Assembly: GCA_016218365.1 (NCBI GenBank)
Contig: JACREF010000008.1
Location: 124,001-188,000, forward strand
Source: Gammaproteobacteria bacterium
Lineage (GTDB): Bacteria > Pseudomonadota > Gammaproteobacteria > SZUA-140
Direction of reading: 5' to 3'
Length of the DNA stretch: 64,000 bases
Shown here piece by piece: positions 42,246 to 56,117 of this stretch. The position numbers and the translations under genes are program-made. The notes under the pieces are model-generated. The model had not been told where the DNA came from. It made no database searches and was given only the letters and a program-made list of their open reading frames with translations. Each line of letters starts with the position of its first letter. Positions within the stretch are counted from its first letter, which is position 1.

Positions 42246-44078
42246 TTATTCCACCGTCACCGACTTGGCCAGGTTACGGGGCTGGTCGACGTCGGTGCCT
42301 TTGAGCACGGCGACGTGATAGGCCAGCAGCTGCAGCGGGACGGTGTGGACGATCGGCGCGATCTCCTCGTCGACGGCCGCCATGTCGAGGCGCTGGATCG
42401 CCGGGTCGGGGTCCACCTCGACGGTCTCGTCGGCAAACACCAGCAGACTGCCGCCGCGCGCCCGCACCTCCTGCAGGTTCGACCTGAGCTTTTCCAGCAG
42501 GTCGTTGTTCGGTGCCACGGCGATCACCGGCATATCGGCATCGATCAGCGCCAGCGGGCCGTGCTTCAGTTCGCCGGCCGGGTAGGCCTCGGCATGGATA
42601 TACGAGATCTCTTTGAGCTTCAGCGCCCCTTCGAGCGCGATCGGATAATGGCTGCCGCGGCCGAGGAACAGCGCATGCTGTTTGTCGCCGAACTGCTGCG
42701 CCAGGGCCGCGATCGCCGGGTCGAGCGTCAACACGTCCTCGATACGCCGCGGCAGGCTCTGCAGCTGGCGGACCAGCCGCTGCTCGGTATCCGAACTCAT
42801 GCCATGCTGGCGGCCGAGCGCGATGGTCAGCAGCAGCAGCGCGGTCAGCTGGGTCGTGAAGGCCTTGGTCGAGGCCACGCCAATCTCGGGGCCGGCCCGC
42901 GTCATCAGGCACAGATTGGCCTCGCGCACCAATGTGCTCTCCGGCACATTGCAGATCGCCAGCGCATCACTGTAACCGAGCCTGCGCGCCTCCTTCAGCG
43001 CCGAGATGGTATCGGCGGTCTCGCCGGACTGCGAGACCGTGACGATCAGCGTGTCAGGCTCGACGACCGGCTTGCGATAGCGGAACTCACTGGCGACCTC
43101 GACGACGCAGGGCAGGCCGGCCAGCGCCTCGATCCAGTAGCGGGCGACCATGCCGGCATGATGGCTGGTGCCGCAGGCGATGATCCGCACACGCCGCACC
43201 CGGGCAAACAGCGCCGTGGCGCCGACGCCAAAGGCCTCGGGCAATACCCGCTGGTCGGTGATCCGCCCTTCCAGCGTCTCGGCGACCGCCGTCGGCTGCT
43301 CGAAGATCTCTTTCAGCATGTAATGGCGATAACCGCCACGGTCAATGGAACCCGCGGTCACTGAGCTGTGTTTGATCGCGCGCTGCGCCGGGTGGCCACT
43401 GCGATCAATGATGGACACGGCCTGTCTGGACAGGTCGGCGATGTCGCCATCCTCGAGAAACATGAACTGGCGCGTCACGGCGATCAGCGCCGAGACATCC
43501 GAGGCGATGAAGTGTTCGTCGTCGCCGATACCGATCACCAGCGGGCTGCCGTGCCGTGCCACGATGATCCGGCCCGGTTCATCATTGTTCAACACCGCGA
43601 CCGCATACGCCCCTTGCAACTGGGAGATCGCGGCCCGCACTGCCTCCAGCGTATCAGGGTGTTTTTTCAACTCGTAATGGATCAGGTGGGCGATGACCTC
43701 GCTGTCGGTCTCGGAGCTGAATTGATACCCCTGCCGCTGCAGCTGTTCGCGCAGCGCACGGTGATTCTCGATGATACCATTATGGACGATGGCGATCTTG
43801 CCGTGGCTGATGTGCGGATGGGCATTGGCCTCACTGGGCACGCCATGCGTCGCCCAGCGGGTGTGGGCAATACCGGTCCGGCCCTGCAGCGGCTGCTGAT
43901 CGATACATCGTCTCAGATTTACAATCTTGCCGACGGCGCGGCGCTGGCCGATCGCGCCATCACCCTGCAGCACCGCAAGCCCCGCCGAGTCATAGCCGCG
44001 ATATTCGAGCCGGCTCAGGCCATCGAGCAACACCTTGACGGTATCTTCCTTTGCAACGGCACCGATTATCCCGCACAC
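42246..44078 (-). CDS. glmS: Glucosamine-6-phosphate synthase (isomerising)
   Basis: Makes glucosamine 6-phosphate from fructose 6-phosphate and glutamine, the first step to UDP-GlcNAc. The start is GTG at 44078, which places the catalytic Cys at position 2 (MCGIIGAVAK); a frame open to 44132 would bury it. The glutaminase domain has HTRWATHG and HNGIIEN; two SIS domains follow (CGTSHHAG, VSQSGETADT, LGRGSHYPIALEGALKLKE), and the chain ends in LAKSVTVE. 610 residues match the family. It begins 4 bp after glmU. Confidence 0.96.
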   Translation of the reverse strand: MCGIIGAVAKEDTVKVLLDGLSRLEYRGYDSAGLAVLQGDGAIGQRRAVGKIVNLRRCIDQQPLQGRTGIAHTRWATHGVPSEANAHPHISHGKIAIVHNGIIENHRALREQLQRQGYQFSSETDSEVIAHLIHYELKKHPDTLEAVRAAISQLQGAYAVAVLNNDEPGRIIVARHGSPLVIGIGDDEHFIASDVSALIAVTRQFMFLEDGDIADLSRQAVSIIDRSGHPAQRAIKHSSVTAGSIDRGGYRHYMLKEIFEQPTAVAETLEGRITDQRVLPEAFGVGATALFARVRRVRIIACGTSHHAGMVARYWIEALAGLPCVVEVASEFRYRKPVVEPDTLIVTVSQSGETADTISALKEARRLGYSDALAICNVPESTLVREANLCLMTRAGPEIGVASTKAFTTQLTALLLLTIALGRQHGMSSDTEQRLVRQLQSLPRRIEDVLTLDPAIAALAQQFGDKQHALFLGRGSHYPIALEGALKLKEISYIHAEAYPAGELKHGPLALIDADMPVIAVAPNNDLLEKLRSNLQEVRARGGSLLVFADETVEVDPDPAIQRLDMAAVDEEIAPIVHTVPLQLLAYHVAVLKGTDVDQPRNLAKSVTVE

Positions 44079-44082
44079 GGCA

Positions 44083-45462
44083 TCAATCCTTTTTGCTGCT
44101 ATCTTTTTTTCGCGGGCGCTGCCAGCCTGCAATGCTTTTTTGCTGGCTGCGGCTCAGCGTCAATTGCTCAGGCGGGGTATCGCGATTGATCGTCGAGCCG
44201 GCACCGATCGTTGAGCCCTTGCCCAGCGTCACCGGCGCGATCAGCTGGCAATCCGAGCCGACGAACACATCGTCTTCGATGATGGTCTGATGTTTGTTGG
44301 CACCATCATAATTGCAGGTGATGGTGCCGGCACCGATGTTGACACCGCTACCGATGGTCGCGTCACCGACATAGCTCAGATGATTGACCTTCGAGCCCTG
44401 CCCGACCGTAGATTTTTTGATCTCGACGAAATTTCCAATATGGACATCTGCAGCCAGTTCACTGCCGGGACGGATGCGGGCAAACGGCCCGATGCGCGCG
44501 CCGTGGCCGATCACCGCCTGGTCGATGACGCTGCAGGCGTGGATCACCACATCATCAGCGAGCACGCTGTTGCGGATGACACAGTTCGGACCAATCATCA
44601 CGCGCTCGCCGAGTTGCACGCGGCCTTCGAACACGACATTGACATCGATGATGCAGTCACGGCCGGCGGTGACCGTGCCGCGTACATCCAGCCTGCTGGC
44701 ATCCTTTACTGTCACACCCTGCGTCATCAGCTGATCGGCGATGCGGCGTTGCAGACAGCGCTCCAGATGTTCGAGCTGGCCACGGGTGTTGACACCCATG
44801 ACCTCGTCTATATCAGCTGTCGTCACGCCTGAAACCGTGACGCCTTCATTGACTGCCAGTGCGACGACATCGGTCAGATAATATTCACGCTGGGTATTGT
44901 CATTATCAAGCTGCTCGAGCCAGCGCCGCAGGCGATGGGCCGGTGCCGCCATGAATCCGGTATTGACCTCGGTGATCTGGCGCTGTGCCACACTGGCGTC
45001 CTTCTCTTCGACGATGCGGATGATATCACCGCCATTGCTGCGGATGATCCGGCCATAACCGTGCGGGTCCGGCAGTTGCACCGTCAGCAAGGCCAGCGAC
45101 CTTGGCCCGGCCTTGGCCAGCAACTGATGCAGGGTATCCGCCGTGATCAGCGGCACATCGCCGTACAGCACCAGCACGATGTCATCATCATCAATCCCGT
45201 CGATCGCCTGTTGCACCGCATGACCGGTGCCGAGCTGGCTGGCCTGATGGATCCATATGATCCCCGGCCGATCGACGCTGGCACGCACCTGTTCGCCGCC
45301 ATGGCCATACACCACGCGCAACTCTGATGTATCAAGCGCCGTGACGGTGTCCAGCACATGCGCCAGCAATGGCCGGTCACCGAGGCGATGCAGCACCTTC
45401 GGCAGGCTGGAGCGCATACGGCTGCCTTCGCCAGCAGCCAGGATAATCACCGTGATCTTCAT
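44083..45462 (-). CDS. glmU: Bifunctional UDP-N-acetylglucosamine pyrophosphorylase / glucosamine-1-phosphate acetyltransferase
   Basis: Catalyses the last two steps of UDP-GlcNAc synthesis. The N-terminal nucleotidyltransferase has LAAGEGSRMRSSLPKVLH at about 8-25 and YGDVPLI. From about residue 250 a left-handed beta-helix of hexapeptide repeats follows (GPFARIRPGSELA, VEIKKSTVGQGSKVNHLSY), ending with NYDGANKHQT and VTLGKGSTIGAG. The ATG at 45462 is the standard N-terminus (MKITVIILAAGEG) and gives 459 residues; upstream frame to 45480 is not needed. Confidence 0.96.
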   Translation of the reverse strand: MKITVIILAAGEGSRMRSSLPKVLHRLGDRPLLAHVLDTVTALDTSELRVVYGHGGEQVRASVDRPGIIWIHQASQLGTGHAVQQAIDGIDDDDIVLVLYGDVPLITADTLHQLLAKAGPRSLALLTVQLPDPHGYGRIIRSNGGDIIRIVEEKDASVAQRQITEVNTGFMAAPAHRLRRWLEQLDNDNTQREYYLTDVVALAVNEGVTVSGVTTADIDEVMGVNTRGQLEHLERCLQRRIADQLMTQGVTVKDASRLDVRGTVTAGRDCIIDVNVVFEGRVQLGERVMIGPNCVIRNSVLADDVVIHACSVIDQAVIGHGARIGPFARIRPGSELAADVHIGNFVEIKKSTVGQGSKVNHLSYVGDATIGSGVNIGAGTITCNYDGANKHQTIIEDDVFVGSDCQLIAPVTLGKGSTIGAGSTINRDTPPEQLTLSRSQQKSIAGWQRPRKKDSSKKD

Positions 45463-45529
45463 CTCAATGGGATACCACAACAGGTTTCATCGGCCAATTA
45501 TATGTAAATTCTCCCCCCCCAGAAACAAC

Positions 45530-45551
45530 AAAACCGCCGATCAGCGGTTTT
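45530..45551 (-). terminator. Rho-independent terminator of the atp operon
   Basis: AAAACCGC (45530-45537) and GCGGTTTT (45544-45551) form an 8-bp stem with a 6-base loop. On the minus strand it is followed by TGTTGTTTCT. It lies 28 bp after the distal atpC stop and separates the ATP synthase genes from glmU. Confidence 0.82.
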
Positions 45552-45578
45552 GCTTTAGCACCGTCAGATGACGGGGCA

Positions 45579-46007
45579 TTAACGTACCCCGCTCTTCTGG
45601 CGCAGCTTATTGATCGTCTGCAGCTGGGCCACGGCTTCGGCCAGTTCGGCCACGGCCTGGGCATATTCCAATGCCGAAATCTTGTCGCGCAGCATCTGTT
45701 CGGCCCGTCCCTTGGCCGCCAGCGCCTTGGCCTCGTCCAGGTCCCTGGCACGCATGGCCGTGTCCGCCAGCACCGTCACGACATGGGGTTGAACCTCAAG
45801 TATGCCACCGGAGACATAGAAGGATTCCTCCTGCCCCTCAGCCAGCTTGACCCGCACCTCGCCGGGCCGCAGCTGGGTCAGCAACGGGGTGTGACGCGGC
45901 AGGATACCGATCTCTCCCAACACCACCGAGGCAATCACCATCTCTGCCGGGCCGGAAAATACCGCCTCCCTGGCACTGACAATATCAACATGTACTGTTA
46001 TGGCCAT
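45579..46007 (-). CDS. atpC: ATP synthase epsilon subunit, distal duplicate
   Basis: A complete 142-residue epsilon subunit: N-terminal beta-sandwich ([60 protein letters not shown]) and C-terminal helical hairpin. It is about 80 percent identical to the copy at 46314-46742, with identical length. The reading frame and all core residues are kept, so it is probably expressed, though it has drifted more in the C-terminal helices. It arose by tandem duplication of atpC with the 3' end of atpD. Epsilon couples rotation and inhibits ATP hydrolysis; two variants could tune this. Confidence 0.92.
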   Translation of the reverse strand: MAITVHVDIVSAREAVFSGPAEMVIASVVLGEIGILPRHTPLLTQLRPGEVRVKLAEGQEESFYVSGGILEVQPHVVTVLADTAMRARDLDEAKALAAKGRAEQMLRDKISALEYAQAVAELAEAVAQLQTINKLRQKSGVR

Positions 46008-46043
46008 GGTTGTTCTCTAGACCTGTCCAATCAGCTCCGCCGA

Positions 46044-46295
46044 TTATTGCAGCATCCTGGCCTGCTCAACCACTTCTTTGATGTCGCCGCCCTGGTAGCA
46101 GACCCGTTCCGGTTGTTGGCGGTATTGACCGTCGACGATTACCTTGAAACCAGTGATCGACACCGTCAGGCGGGGGTAATCGCCTGGGACATCAGTGAAT
46201 ACGTCAGCAACCAAGAATGGCTGTGACAGCAAGGGCTGGATCTTATCGGCGGGTGATGGTCAGTGCACCGTTTCTGGACGGTCCACCGCTACCGT
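46044..46295 (-). pseudogene. Duplicated 3' fragment of atpD
   Basis: The minus strand encodes LSQPFLVADVFTDVPGDY, SITGFKVIVDGQY and IKEVVEQARMLQ in one frame. These align with the last 60 residues of the intact beta subunit ([17 protein letters not shown] and so on). Weaker nucleotide similarity extends upstream to about 46295, interrupted by a small gap. It lacks the nucleotide-binding domain. Distance from the true atpD end is 734 bp, equal within 1 bp to the distance between the two atpC copies. Confidence 0.88.
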
Positions 46296-46313
46296 CCTAC
46301 GTCAGGAGCTGTT

Positions 46314-46742
46314 TTAACGTACGCCGGTCTTCTGGCGCAGCTTCTTGATCGCCTGCAGCTGGGCCACCGCCTCGGCCAGTTCGGCCTCGGCCTGGGCATA
46401 TTCGAATTCAGAGCTCTTGTCACGCATCGCCTGTTCAGCCCGTTCCTTGGCCGCCAGCACCTTGGCCTCGTCCAGATCCTTGGCGCGCGACGCGGTATCG
46501 GCCAGCACCGTCACGACATGGGGTTGAACCTCAAGCATGCCACCGGAGACATAGAAGGATTCCTCCTGTCCCTCAGGCAGCTTGACCCGCACCTCGCCCG
46601 GCCGCAGCTGGGTCAGCAGCGGAGTATGACGTGGCAAAATGCCAACCTCACCCATCACCGCCGAGGCAAACACCATCTCGGCTGCGCCGGAGAAGATCGC
46701 CTTTTCGGCACTCACGATGTCGACATGTATGGTCATGGCCAT
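46314..46742 (-). CDS. atpC: ATP synthase epsilon subunit, proximal copy
   Basis: A 142-residue epsilon subunit directly after atpD (36 bp gap), in the normal operon position. It has [39 protein letters not shown] and [21 protein letters not shown], then helices ending in LRQKTGVR. This is the copy expected by synteny. A 735-bp unit containing it and the 3' end of atpD is repeated downstream, giving the second atpC. Confidence 0.95.
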   Translation of the reverse strand: MAMTIHVDIVSAEKAIFSGAAEMVFASAVMGEVGILPRHTPLLTQLRPGEVRVKLPEGQEESFYVSGGMLEVQPHVVTVLADTASRAKDLDEAKVLAAKERAEQAMRDKSSEFEYAQAEAELAEAVAQLQAIKKLRQKTGVR

Positions 46743-46777
46743 GCTCGCTCTCTTGATCTGCTCGATCGGTTTGCCAA

Positions 46778-48193
<1,416 letters not shown>

Positions 48194-49054
48194 TTACAGC
48201 GCCGAGGCACCGCCGACGATCTCGGCGATTTCCTGGGTAATCGCCGCCTGGCGCGCCTTGTTGTACATCAGCTTCAGGTCACCGATCAGGTTGCCGGCGT
48301 TGTCAGACGCCGCCTTCATCGCCACCATCCGCGCTGCCTGTTCGCAGGCCGCATTTTCCACCACACCCTGATAGACCTGTGACTCGATGAAACGGGTCAA
48401 CAGCGCCGTCATCACGTCCTTGGCCTCAGGCTCGTATAGATAATCCCAGTGATGCTTCAATTGCTGGTCGTCCGAGGCCTGGATCGGCAGCATCTGCTGG
48501 ATCGTCGGCTTCTGGGTCATGGTGTTGACGAATTCGTTATACACCAGATACAGACGATCGATCTTGCCTTCGTCATAGGCATCGAGCATGACCTTAACGA
48601 CGCCGATCAGATCCTCCAGCTTCGGCGCGTCGCCGAGGTGATGGGCCTGACCGAGCACCTCGCCACCCATGCGGGCGAAGAAGCCGGCCGCCTTGTTGCC
48701 GATGGTGCACAGCGATATCTGGATGCCGTCATTGCGGTTTTGCCGCATCTCGGCCACCAGCCGTCTGAACAGATTGCTGTTCAGGCCACCACACAGCCCG
48801 CGATCGGAGGAGATGATGATATAACCGACCCGCTTGACCGGACGCTCCACCAGATACGGGTGCTTGTATTCCGGGTGGGCGTTGGCCAGATGGCCGATCA
48901 CATTGCGCATCTTCTGGGCATAGGGACGCGAGGCCGCCATGCGCTCCTGGGCCTTGCGCATCTTGCTCGCCGCGACCATTTCCATTGCGCGCGTGATCTT
49001 CTGCGTGTTCTGCACGCTCTTGATCTTGACGCGGATCTCTTTACCTACGGCCAT
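48194..49054 (-). CDS. atpG: ATP synthase gamma subunit
   Basis: Central rotor shaft of F1, 286 residues. The N-terminal helix [25 protein letters not shown] and the C-terminal helix [20 protein letters not shown] form the coiled coil inside the alpha3beta3 ring, and [13 protein letters not shown] is conserved. It follows atpA after 18 bp. Confidence 0.97.
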   Translation of the reverse strand: MAVGKEIRVKIKSVQNTQKITRAMEMVAASKMRKAQERMAASRPYAQKMRNVIGHLANAHPEYKHPYLVERPVKRVGYIIISSDRGLCGGLNSNLFRRLVAEMRQNRNDGIQISLCTIGNKAAGFFARMGGEVLGQAHHLGDAPKLEDLIGVVKVMLDAYDEGKIDRLYLVYNEFVNTMTQKPTIQQMLPIQASDDQQLKHHWDYLYEPEAKDVMTALLTRFIESQVYQGVVENAACEQAARMVAMKAASDNAGNLIGDLKLMYNKARQAAITQEIAEIVGGASAL

Positions 49055-49072
49055 CGCCCGGTCCCCGTGCTG

Positions 49073-50614
49073 TTACCAGACGCTGCTGGCCTTGAATGCC
49101 GTGATCGCAGACTTCAATGCGCCCTGGATCTCGTCATTGTAATCGCCGGTCTTGTTGATCCTGTCGATCAGCTCGGCATGTTTGCTCTTCATGTAGCCGT
49201 GCAGCGCGGCCTCGAAATCGCCGACCTTCTTCAGTTCGACATCATCGAGGAAACCCTGGTTGGCGGCAAACAGCGATACCGACTGTTCAGCGACGCTGAG
49301 CGGGGCATATTGCTTCTGCTTCATCAGCTCGGTGACGCGCTGACCACGCTCCAGCTGCCTGCGGGTCGCTTCATCAAGATCCGACGCAAACTGCGAGAAT
49401 GCCGCCAGCTCACGATACTGCGCCAGGTCAAGACGCACACCACCGCCAAGCTTCTTGACGATCTTGGTCTGGGCCGCGCCACCGACGCGCGATACCGACA
49501 GACCGGCGTTGATCGCTGGACGGATACCGGCGTTGAACAGGTCGGTCTCAAGGAAGATCTGGCCATCGGTGATCGAGATCACGTTGGTCGGAACAAACGC
49601 TGAGACGTCACCGGCCTGGGTCTCGATGATCGGCAGTGCGGTCAGTGAACCGGTCTTGCCCTTGACCTCGCCATTGGTGGCCTTCTCGACGTATTCGGCA
49701 TTGACGCGCGCGGCGCGCTCCAGCAGACGCGAATGCAGATAGAACACGTCACCCGGATAGGCCTCACGGCCCGGCGGACGGCGCAGCAGCAGTGACACCT
49801 GGCGATAGGCCCAGGCCTGCTTGGTCAGGTCATCATAAACGATCAGTGCATCTTCACCGCGGTCACGGAAATATTCGCCCATCGAACACCCGGAGTACGG
49901 CGCGATGAACTGCATCGATGCCGGGTCAGAGGCTGAGGCGGCAACCACGATGGTATGCGCCATCGCGCCATGCTCTTCGAGCTTGCGCACCACATTGGCA
50001 ACCGAAGAGGCCTTCTGGCCGACGGCCACATAGATACACTTAACGCCGGTGCCCTTCTGGTTGATGATGGCATCGATCGCCACCGCGGTCTTGCCGGTCT
50101 GACGGTCGCCGATGATCAACTCGCGCTGACCACGACCCACTGGCACCATCGCATCGATGGCCTTCAGGCCGGTCTGCACCGGCTGGTCGACCGATTTACG
50201 CGAGATTACGCCCGGCGCGACCTTTTCGATCGGCGAGGTCTTGGTGGTGTTGATCGGGCCCTTGCCATCGATCGGGTTGCCCAGTGAATCGACGACGCGG
50301 CCGAGCAATTGCGGGCCCACCGGCACCTCAAGGATGCGGCCGGTGCACTTGACCGTCGAACCTTCGGTGATGTGCTCGTAGGCACCCAGCACCACGGCAC
50401 CCACCGAGTCACGCTCCAGGTTCAGCGCCATGCCGAAGGTATTGCCGTCGAACTCGAGCATTTCACCGGCCATGGCATCGGCCAGGCCGTGAATACGAAT
50501 GATACCGTCGGTCACACTGACCACGGTACCTTCGGTCCGGGCTTCGCTGACAACCTCGAAGCTTTCAATTCGCTTTCTGATCAGTTCGCTGATTTCAGCT
50601 GCATTCAACTGCAT
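49073..50614 (-). CDS. atpA: ATP synthase alpha subunit
   Basis: Regulatory nucleotide-binding subunit of F1, 513 residues. N-terminal [17 protein letters not shown], Walker A GDRQTGKT at about 169-176, and the signature [17 protein letters not shown] are intact. It follows atpH after 36 bp. Confidence 0.97.
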   Translation of the reverse strand: MQLNAAEISELIRKRIESFEVVSEARTEGTVVSVTDGIIRIHGLADAMAGEMLEFDGNTFGMALNLERDSVGAVVLGAYEHITEGSTVKCTGRILEVPVGPQLLGRVVDSLGNPIDGKGPINTTKTSPIEKVAPGVISRKSVDQPVQTGLKAIDAMVPVGRGQRELIIGDRQTGKTAVAIDAIINQKGTGVKCIYVAVGQKASSVANVVRKLEEHGAMAHTIVVAASASDPASMQFIAPYSGCSMGEYFRDRGEDALIVYDDLTKQAWAYRQVSLLLRRPPGREAYPGDVFYLHSRLLERAARVNAEYVEKATNGEVKGKTGSLTALPIIETQAGDVSAFVPTNVISITDGQIFLETDLFNAGIRPAINAGLSVSRVGGAAQTKIVKKLGGGVRLDLAQYRELAAFSQFASDLDEATRRQLERGQRVTELMKQKQYAPLSVAEQSVSLFAANQGFLDDVELKKVGDFEAALHGYMKSKHAELIDRINKTGDYNDEIQGALKSAITAFKASSVW

Positions 50615-50650
50615 TTGCGTATCCTCTCAATCCAAGAATTCTTTAAAATT

Positions 50651-51187
50651 TTAGTGAGACAGCACGTTCACCAACTTGTCCAGCTTGCCTGACACCGAGC
50701 CGTCGATCACCAGATCGCCGGCCCGGATGACCGCACCACCCACCAGCGTGGTATCGGTACGGCATTCCAGTGTTACCTCGCGACCCAGCCGCGTCTTCAG
50801 CGCCGCCGCCACCCGCGTCTTCTGCTCGTCACTGACCGGAAACGCCGCGATCATCTCTGCCTGCACGGTCTTCTCGGCCTCGGCCTTGTAGGCCTCATAC
50901 AGCTCTGCAATCTCGGGCAACACCGCCAGACGACCATTCTCTGCCAGCAGGCGAACCAGGTTCTGGCCAAATTTGTCCATGTCCTTGCCACACACCTCAT
51001 TGATCAGCTCAGCCAACTTGGCACGTGGCACCTTGGGGTTACCCACGATGGTCCGCAGCGCATCACTGCCCGCGACCGCCGCTGCGGCATGCAGGGTCTT
51101 CGACCATTCATTGAGCCGCTTGTGACTGGACGCCAGCGAGAACACTGCTTCGGCATAGGGACGTGCGATTGTCAGCTTCTCAGCCAT
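50651..51187 (-). CDS. atpH: ATP synthase delta subunit
   Basis: A 178-residue stator subunit linking the alpha subunits to the b dimer. IARPYAEAVFSLA at the N-terminus and VIDGSVSGKLDKLVNVL at the C-terminus are characteristic, with VGGAVIRAGDLVIDGS conserved. It lies between atpF and atpA with about 20 and 36 bp gaps. Confidence 0.95.
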   Translation of the reverse strand: MAEKLTIARPYAEAVFSLASSHKRLNEWSKTLHAAAAVAGSDALRTIVGNPKVPRAKLAELINEVCGKDMDKFGQNLVRLLAENGRLAVLPEIAELYEAYKAEAEKTVQAEMIAAFPVSDEQKTRVAAALKTRLGREVTLECRTDTTLVGGAVIRAGDLVIDGSVSGKLDKLVNVLSH

Positions 51188-51206
51188 TACCGCTCACTCT
51201 CAAAAG

Positions 51207-51677
51207 TTAAATCTGGGCAACCAGGTCTTTCAGCAAATCATCATGCTTGTTGGCGTCGATCTCGCGACCGAGGATCTTGCCGGCACCGGCTGCGGCAATC
51301 CCCGCCACCTGCTTGCGCAGCTGTTCCTTGGCGCGATTGACCTCCTGGTCGATCTCGGCCTTGGCGGCAGCGACCAGCCGTCCGCCCTCGGCACGGGCCT
51401 CGGTCTTGGCGCCGTCGATGATCTCGCTGGCACGCTTCTCGGCCTGGGCAATGATCTCGCTCGCCCTGTTCTTGGCCTCGACCAGCGCCTCCTTGGCACG
51501 CTTCTCGGACAACTCCAGCTCATGCTTGCCCTTTTCAGCCGCCGCCAGTCCGTCGCTGATACGCTTCTGACGCTCGGCCAGCATGGCGTTCATCGGGCCC
51601 CACAGCAGCTTGTTCACGAAGATGATCAGCATGATAAACGCTGCCATCTGGGCAAACAGTGTTACGGTTATATTCAT
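51207..51677 (-). CDS. atpF: ATP synthase subunit b
   Basis: A 156-residue peripheral stalk subunit. One N-terminal membrane helix (about 5-27, TLFAQMAAFIMLIIFVNKLLW) is followed by a long, charged coiled coil rich in Ala, Lys and Glu (AERQKRISDGLAAAEKGKHE). It dimerises and holds the F1 stator. It follows atpE after about 42 bp. Confidence 0.95.
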   Translation of the reverse strand: MNITVTLFAQMAAFIMLIIFVNKLLWGPMNAMLAERQKRISDGLAAAEKGKHELELSEKRAKEALVEAKNRASEIIAQAEKRASEIIDGAKTEARAEGGRLVAAAKAEIDQEVNRAKEQLRKQVAGIAAAGAGKILGREIDANKHDDLLKDLVAQI

Positions 51678-51719
51678 CTGCGCGTTCCTCTAAGGTTACT
51701 GGGCCGCTGACGCCAGGAC

Positions 51720-52019
<300 letters not shown>

Positions 52020-52058
52020 TTACAGTTCAATGTTAAAACAAAACCAACAGCATTCAGA

Positions 52059-53292
<1,234 letters not shown>

Positions 53293-53299
<7 letters not shown>

Positions 53300-53496
53300 G
53301 CCGTCCGGGCCAGCAATCTGTACACCTTCAGGATCCCCCCAACCAATCCGAGGCCGCCGAATACTAGCATGAAGATCGGCGAGCTATCCAGCCAAACATC
53401 GGTGAAATAGCCCAGCACAAAGCCGGCGACCACCATCGATGTCAGCATCGTTCCGACCCCCACGAGCAATAGCCCCGGCGGTACGGGTTTGTTCAT
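53293..53496 (-). CDS. AtpZ-like small membrane protein
   Basis: A 67-residue protein with two membrane helices (about 9-30, 40-60) and the family pattern GFVLGYFTDVWLDSSPIFMLV and GLVGGILKVYRL. This is the AtpZ/putative F0F1-ATPase subunit family, usually encoded just before atpI. It may act in Mg2+ or Ca2+ handling or assembly. It is the first gene of the atp operon here. Confidence 0.82.
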
Positions 53497-53556
53497 GGCA
53501 TCAATCCCGGAAAATGAGCGCGGAGTATAACGCGCGCCCTTAGGCCCTGCAAGAGA

Positions 53557-54450
53557 TCAGCTGATATGGGCGAGGATGCCTTCCAGTTCGTCCAGATTGT
53601 GATAACTGATCACCAGCTTGCCCTTGCCTTTGGCGCTGTGCTGCAGGCTTACTGTCGCGCCAAGGCGCTGACTCAATTCATCCTGCAAGCGGAGGATGTC
53701 GGGATCTTGCTGCGGCTGCGCGGTCACGGCGGGCCGGGTCGCAGGGGCGCCGTCGCGCAGGCGTCGCACCAGCTGTTCGGTCTCACGCACCGACAGGCCC
53801 TTGGCCACCACCTCGCGGGCCGCCCGGGTCTGCGCCTCGGCGCCCAGGCCCAGCAGTGCGCGGGCATGGCCCATCTCCAGCTCGCGCCGCTCCAGCAGCT
53901 CCTTGACCTCGACATTGAGTTCAAACAGGCGCAACAGGTTTGACACGGCAGCCCGCGACCGGCCCACCGCCTCGGCCGCCATCTGGTGGGTCAGCTCAAA
54001 CTCGTCGATCAGCCGGCGGATCGCCCCGGCCTCTTCCATCGGGTTCAGATTTTCGCGCTGGATGTTCTCGATCAGCGCCATCGCCATCGCATCCTGGTCC
54101 TTGACGTGCCTGATAACAGCCGGGACCTGCTGCAGACCCGCCATCTGGGCGGCGCGCCAGCGGCGCTCGCCGGCAATGATCTCGTAGTTTTCACCGGCGA
54201 TCGGCCGCACCACAATCGGCTGCACCACGCCCTGGGCACGTATCGAATCGGCCAGCTCCAGCAGCGCCTCCTCACGCATATCGCTGCGCGGCTGATACTG
54301 ACCGCGACGCAGCGCGGTGACCGGCAGGTGCCGCAGTTCGCTGTCTCCGCCCACTGTGCCCGGCACAGGCGAATCCACCAGCCGGCCACCGCTGGCGATG
54401 CCGCCGCCCAGCAGGGCGTCCAGCCCGCGTCCCAACCCCTTCTTCTTCAT
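53557..54450 (-). CDS. parB: Chromosome partitioning protein ParB
   Basis: Site-specific DNA-binding CTPase that loads at parS and spreads. The 297-residue form from the ATG at 54450 starts MKKKGLGRGLDALLGGG as in other chromosomal ParB proteins. The CTP-binding region has GENYEIIAGERRWRAA; the helix-turn-helix includes TEQ-like residues around THQMAAEAVGRSRAAVSNLLRL, and the C-terminal dimer domain ends in YHNLDELEGILAHI. It follows parA after about 80 bp. Confidence 0.95.
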   Translation of the reverse strand: MKKKGLGRGLDALLGGGIASGGRLVDSPVPGTVGGDSELRHLPVTALRRGQYQPRSDMREEALLELADSIRAQGVVQPIVVRPIAGENYEIIAGERRWRAAQMAGLQQVPAVIRHVKDQDAMAMALIENIQRENLNPMEEAGAIRRLIDEFELTHQMAAEAVGRSRAAVSNLLRLFELNVEVKELLERRELEMGHARALLGLGAEAQTRAAREVVAKGLSVRETEQLVRRLRDGAPATRPAVTAQPQQDPDILRLQDELSQRLGATVSLQHSAKGKGKLVISYHNLDELEGILAHIS

Positions 54451-54531
54451 CACCATGCCGTAGGTCACCCCTGTCCCGTCATTGCCAAACCGCCGTCGCT
54501 TCCGCCCCTGCGCCGCAAACTACCCCTGCCT

Positions 54532-55326
<795 letters not shown>

Positions 55327-55986
55327 CTATCCCGGTTCGTGTGCCGCCATCCGGTCGATGCTGACCACATGGCGGGCTGCCCGCAGCTGGGGAACGCTGA
55401 TGGCTTGTATGTTTTTGATTGTAAAAGGCGGGACTATGGCCGCCAGCTCAGCCGCCGGATGCTGCCCCTTCATCGCCAGCACCTGACCGCCTGGCCGGCA
55501 CAGATGCCCTGCCGAGGCCAGAATCTGGCCAATCGTAGCATAGGCACGGCAGATGACTGTATCAAAACCCTCTACCGGCCGGTAATCCTCGGCCCGTGAC
55601 GTCACGACCTCGACGTTGGCCAGGCCGAGTTCGGCCACCGCCTGCAAGACAAACCGGGTCTTCTTGCGATTACTGTCCAGCAGGACAAAGTGTTGCCCCG
55701 CAGACACCAAGGCCAGCGGGATGCCCGGCAGGCCGGCACCGGTGCCGACATCGATGATCCGGGGTCCGATGATAAAAGGTAACATCACCAGGCTGTCGAA
55801 CAGATGCTGGACCACCATCTGTGCCGGTTCACGTACCGCGGTCAGGTTATAGCTGTGATTCCATTTGTCCAGCATCAGGACAAAGGCCAGCAGCCGCTGT
55901 GGCTCGGTGTCGATATTGAGCTCGGCCAGCCCGGCAACGATCTGCTGCTCCAGTGCCTGATTGCCCGCTGCGCGCTGTCCCGCCAT
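55327..55986 (-). CDS. rsmG: 16S rRNA (guanine527-N7)-methyltransferase RsmG
   Basis: A 219-residue SAM-dependent methyltransferase modifying G527 of 16S rRNA. The motif IIDVGTGAGLPGIPLAL is the SAM-binding site; DSNRKKTRFV and VICRAYA are further family motifs. In many relatives mnmG precedes it; here a divergent channel gene occupies that side, so the gid pair is split. Confidence 0.95.
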   Translation of the reverse strand: MAGQRAAGNQALEQQIVAGLAELNIDTEPQRLLAFVLMLDKWNHSYNLTAVREPAQMVVQHLFDSLVMLPFIIGPRIIDVGTGAGLPGIPLALVSAGQHFVLLDSNRKKTRFVLQAVAELGLANVEVVTSRAEDYRPVEGFDTVICRAYATIGQILASAGHLCRPGGQVLAMKGQHPAAELAAIVPPFTIKNIQAISVPQLRAARHVVSIDRMAAHEPG

Positions 55987-56117
55987 CCCCCCCGCCTGTA
56001 CCGTCGCTGCCCTGTCCCGCCGGTATTATAGCCGACTGCCGCCCTGCTGCGCCTTGGTCATACCCCGACACCAACAGTAATGCTATCTTTACCCGAACCC
56101 AGCCTAAGGTCGTCACG

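Noticed and set aside
44079-45462. A glmS ribozyme or riboswitch upstream of glmS
   Set aside because: glmS starts 4 bp after glmU, leaving no leader, and glmS ribozymes are typical of Gram-positive bacteria.
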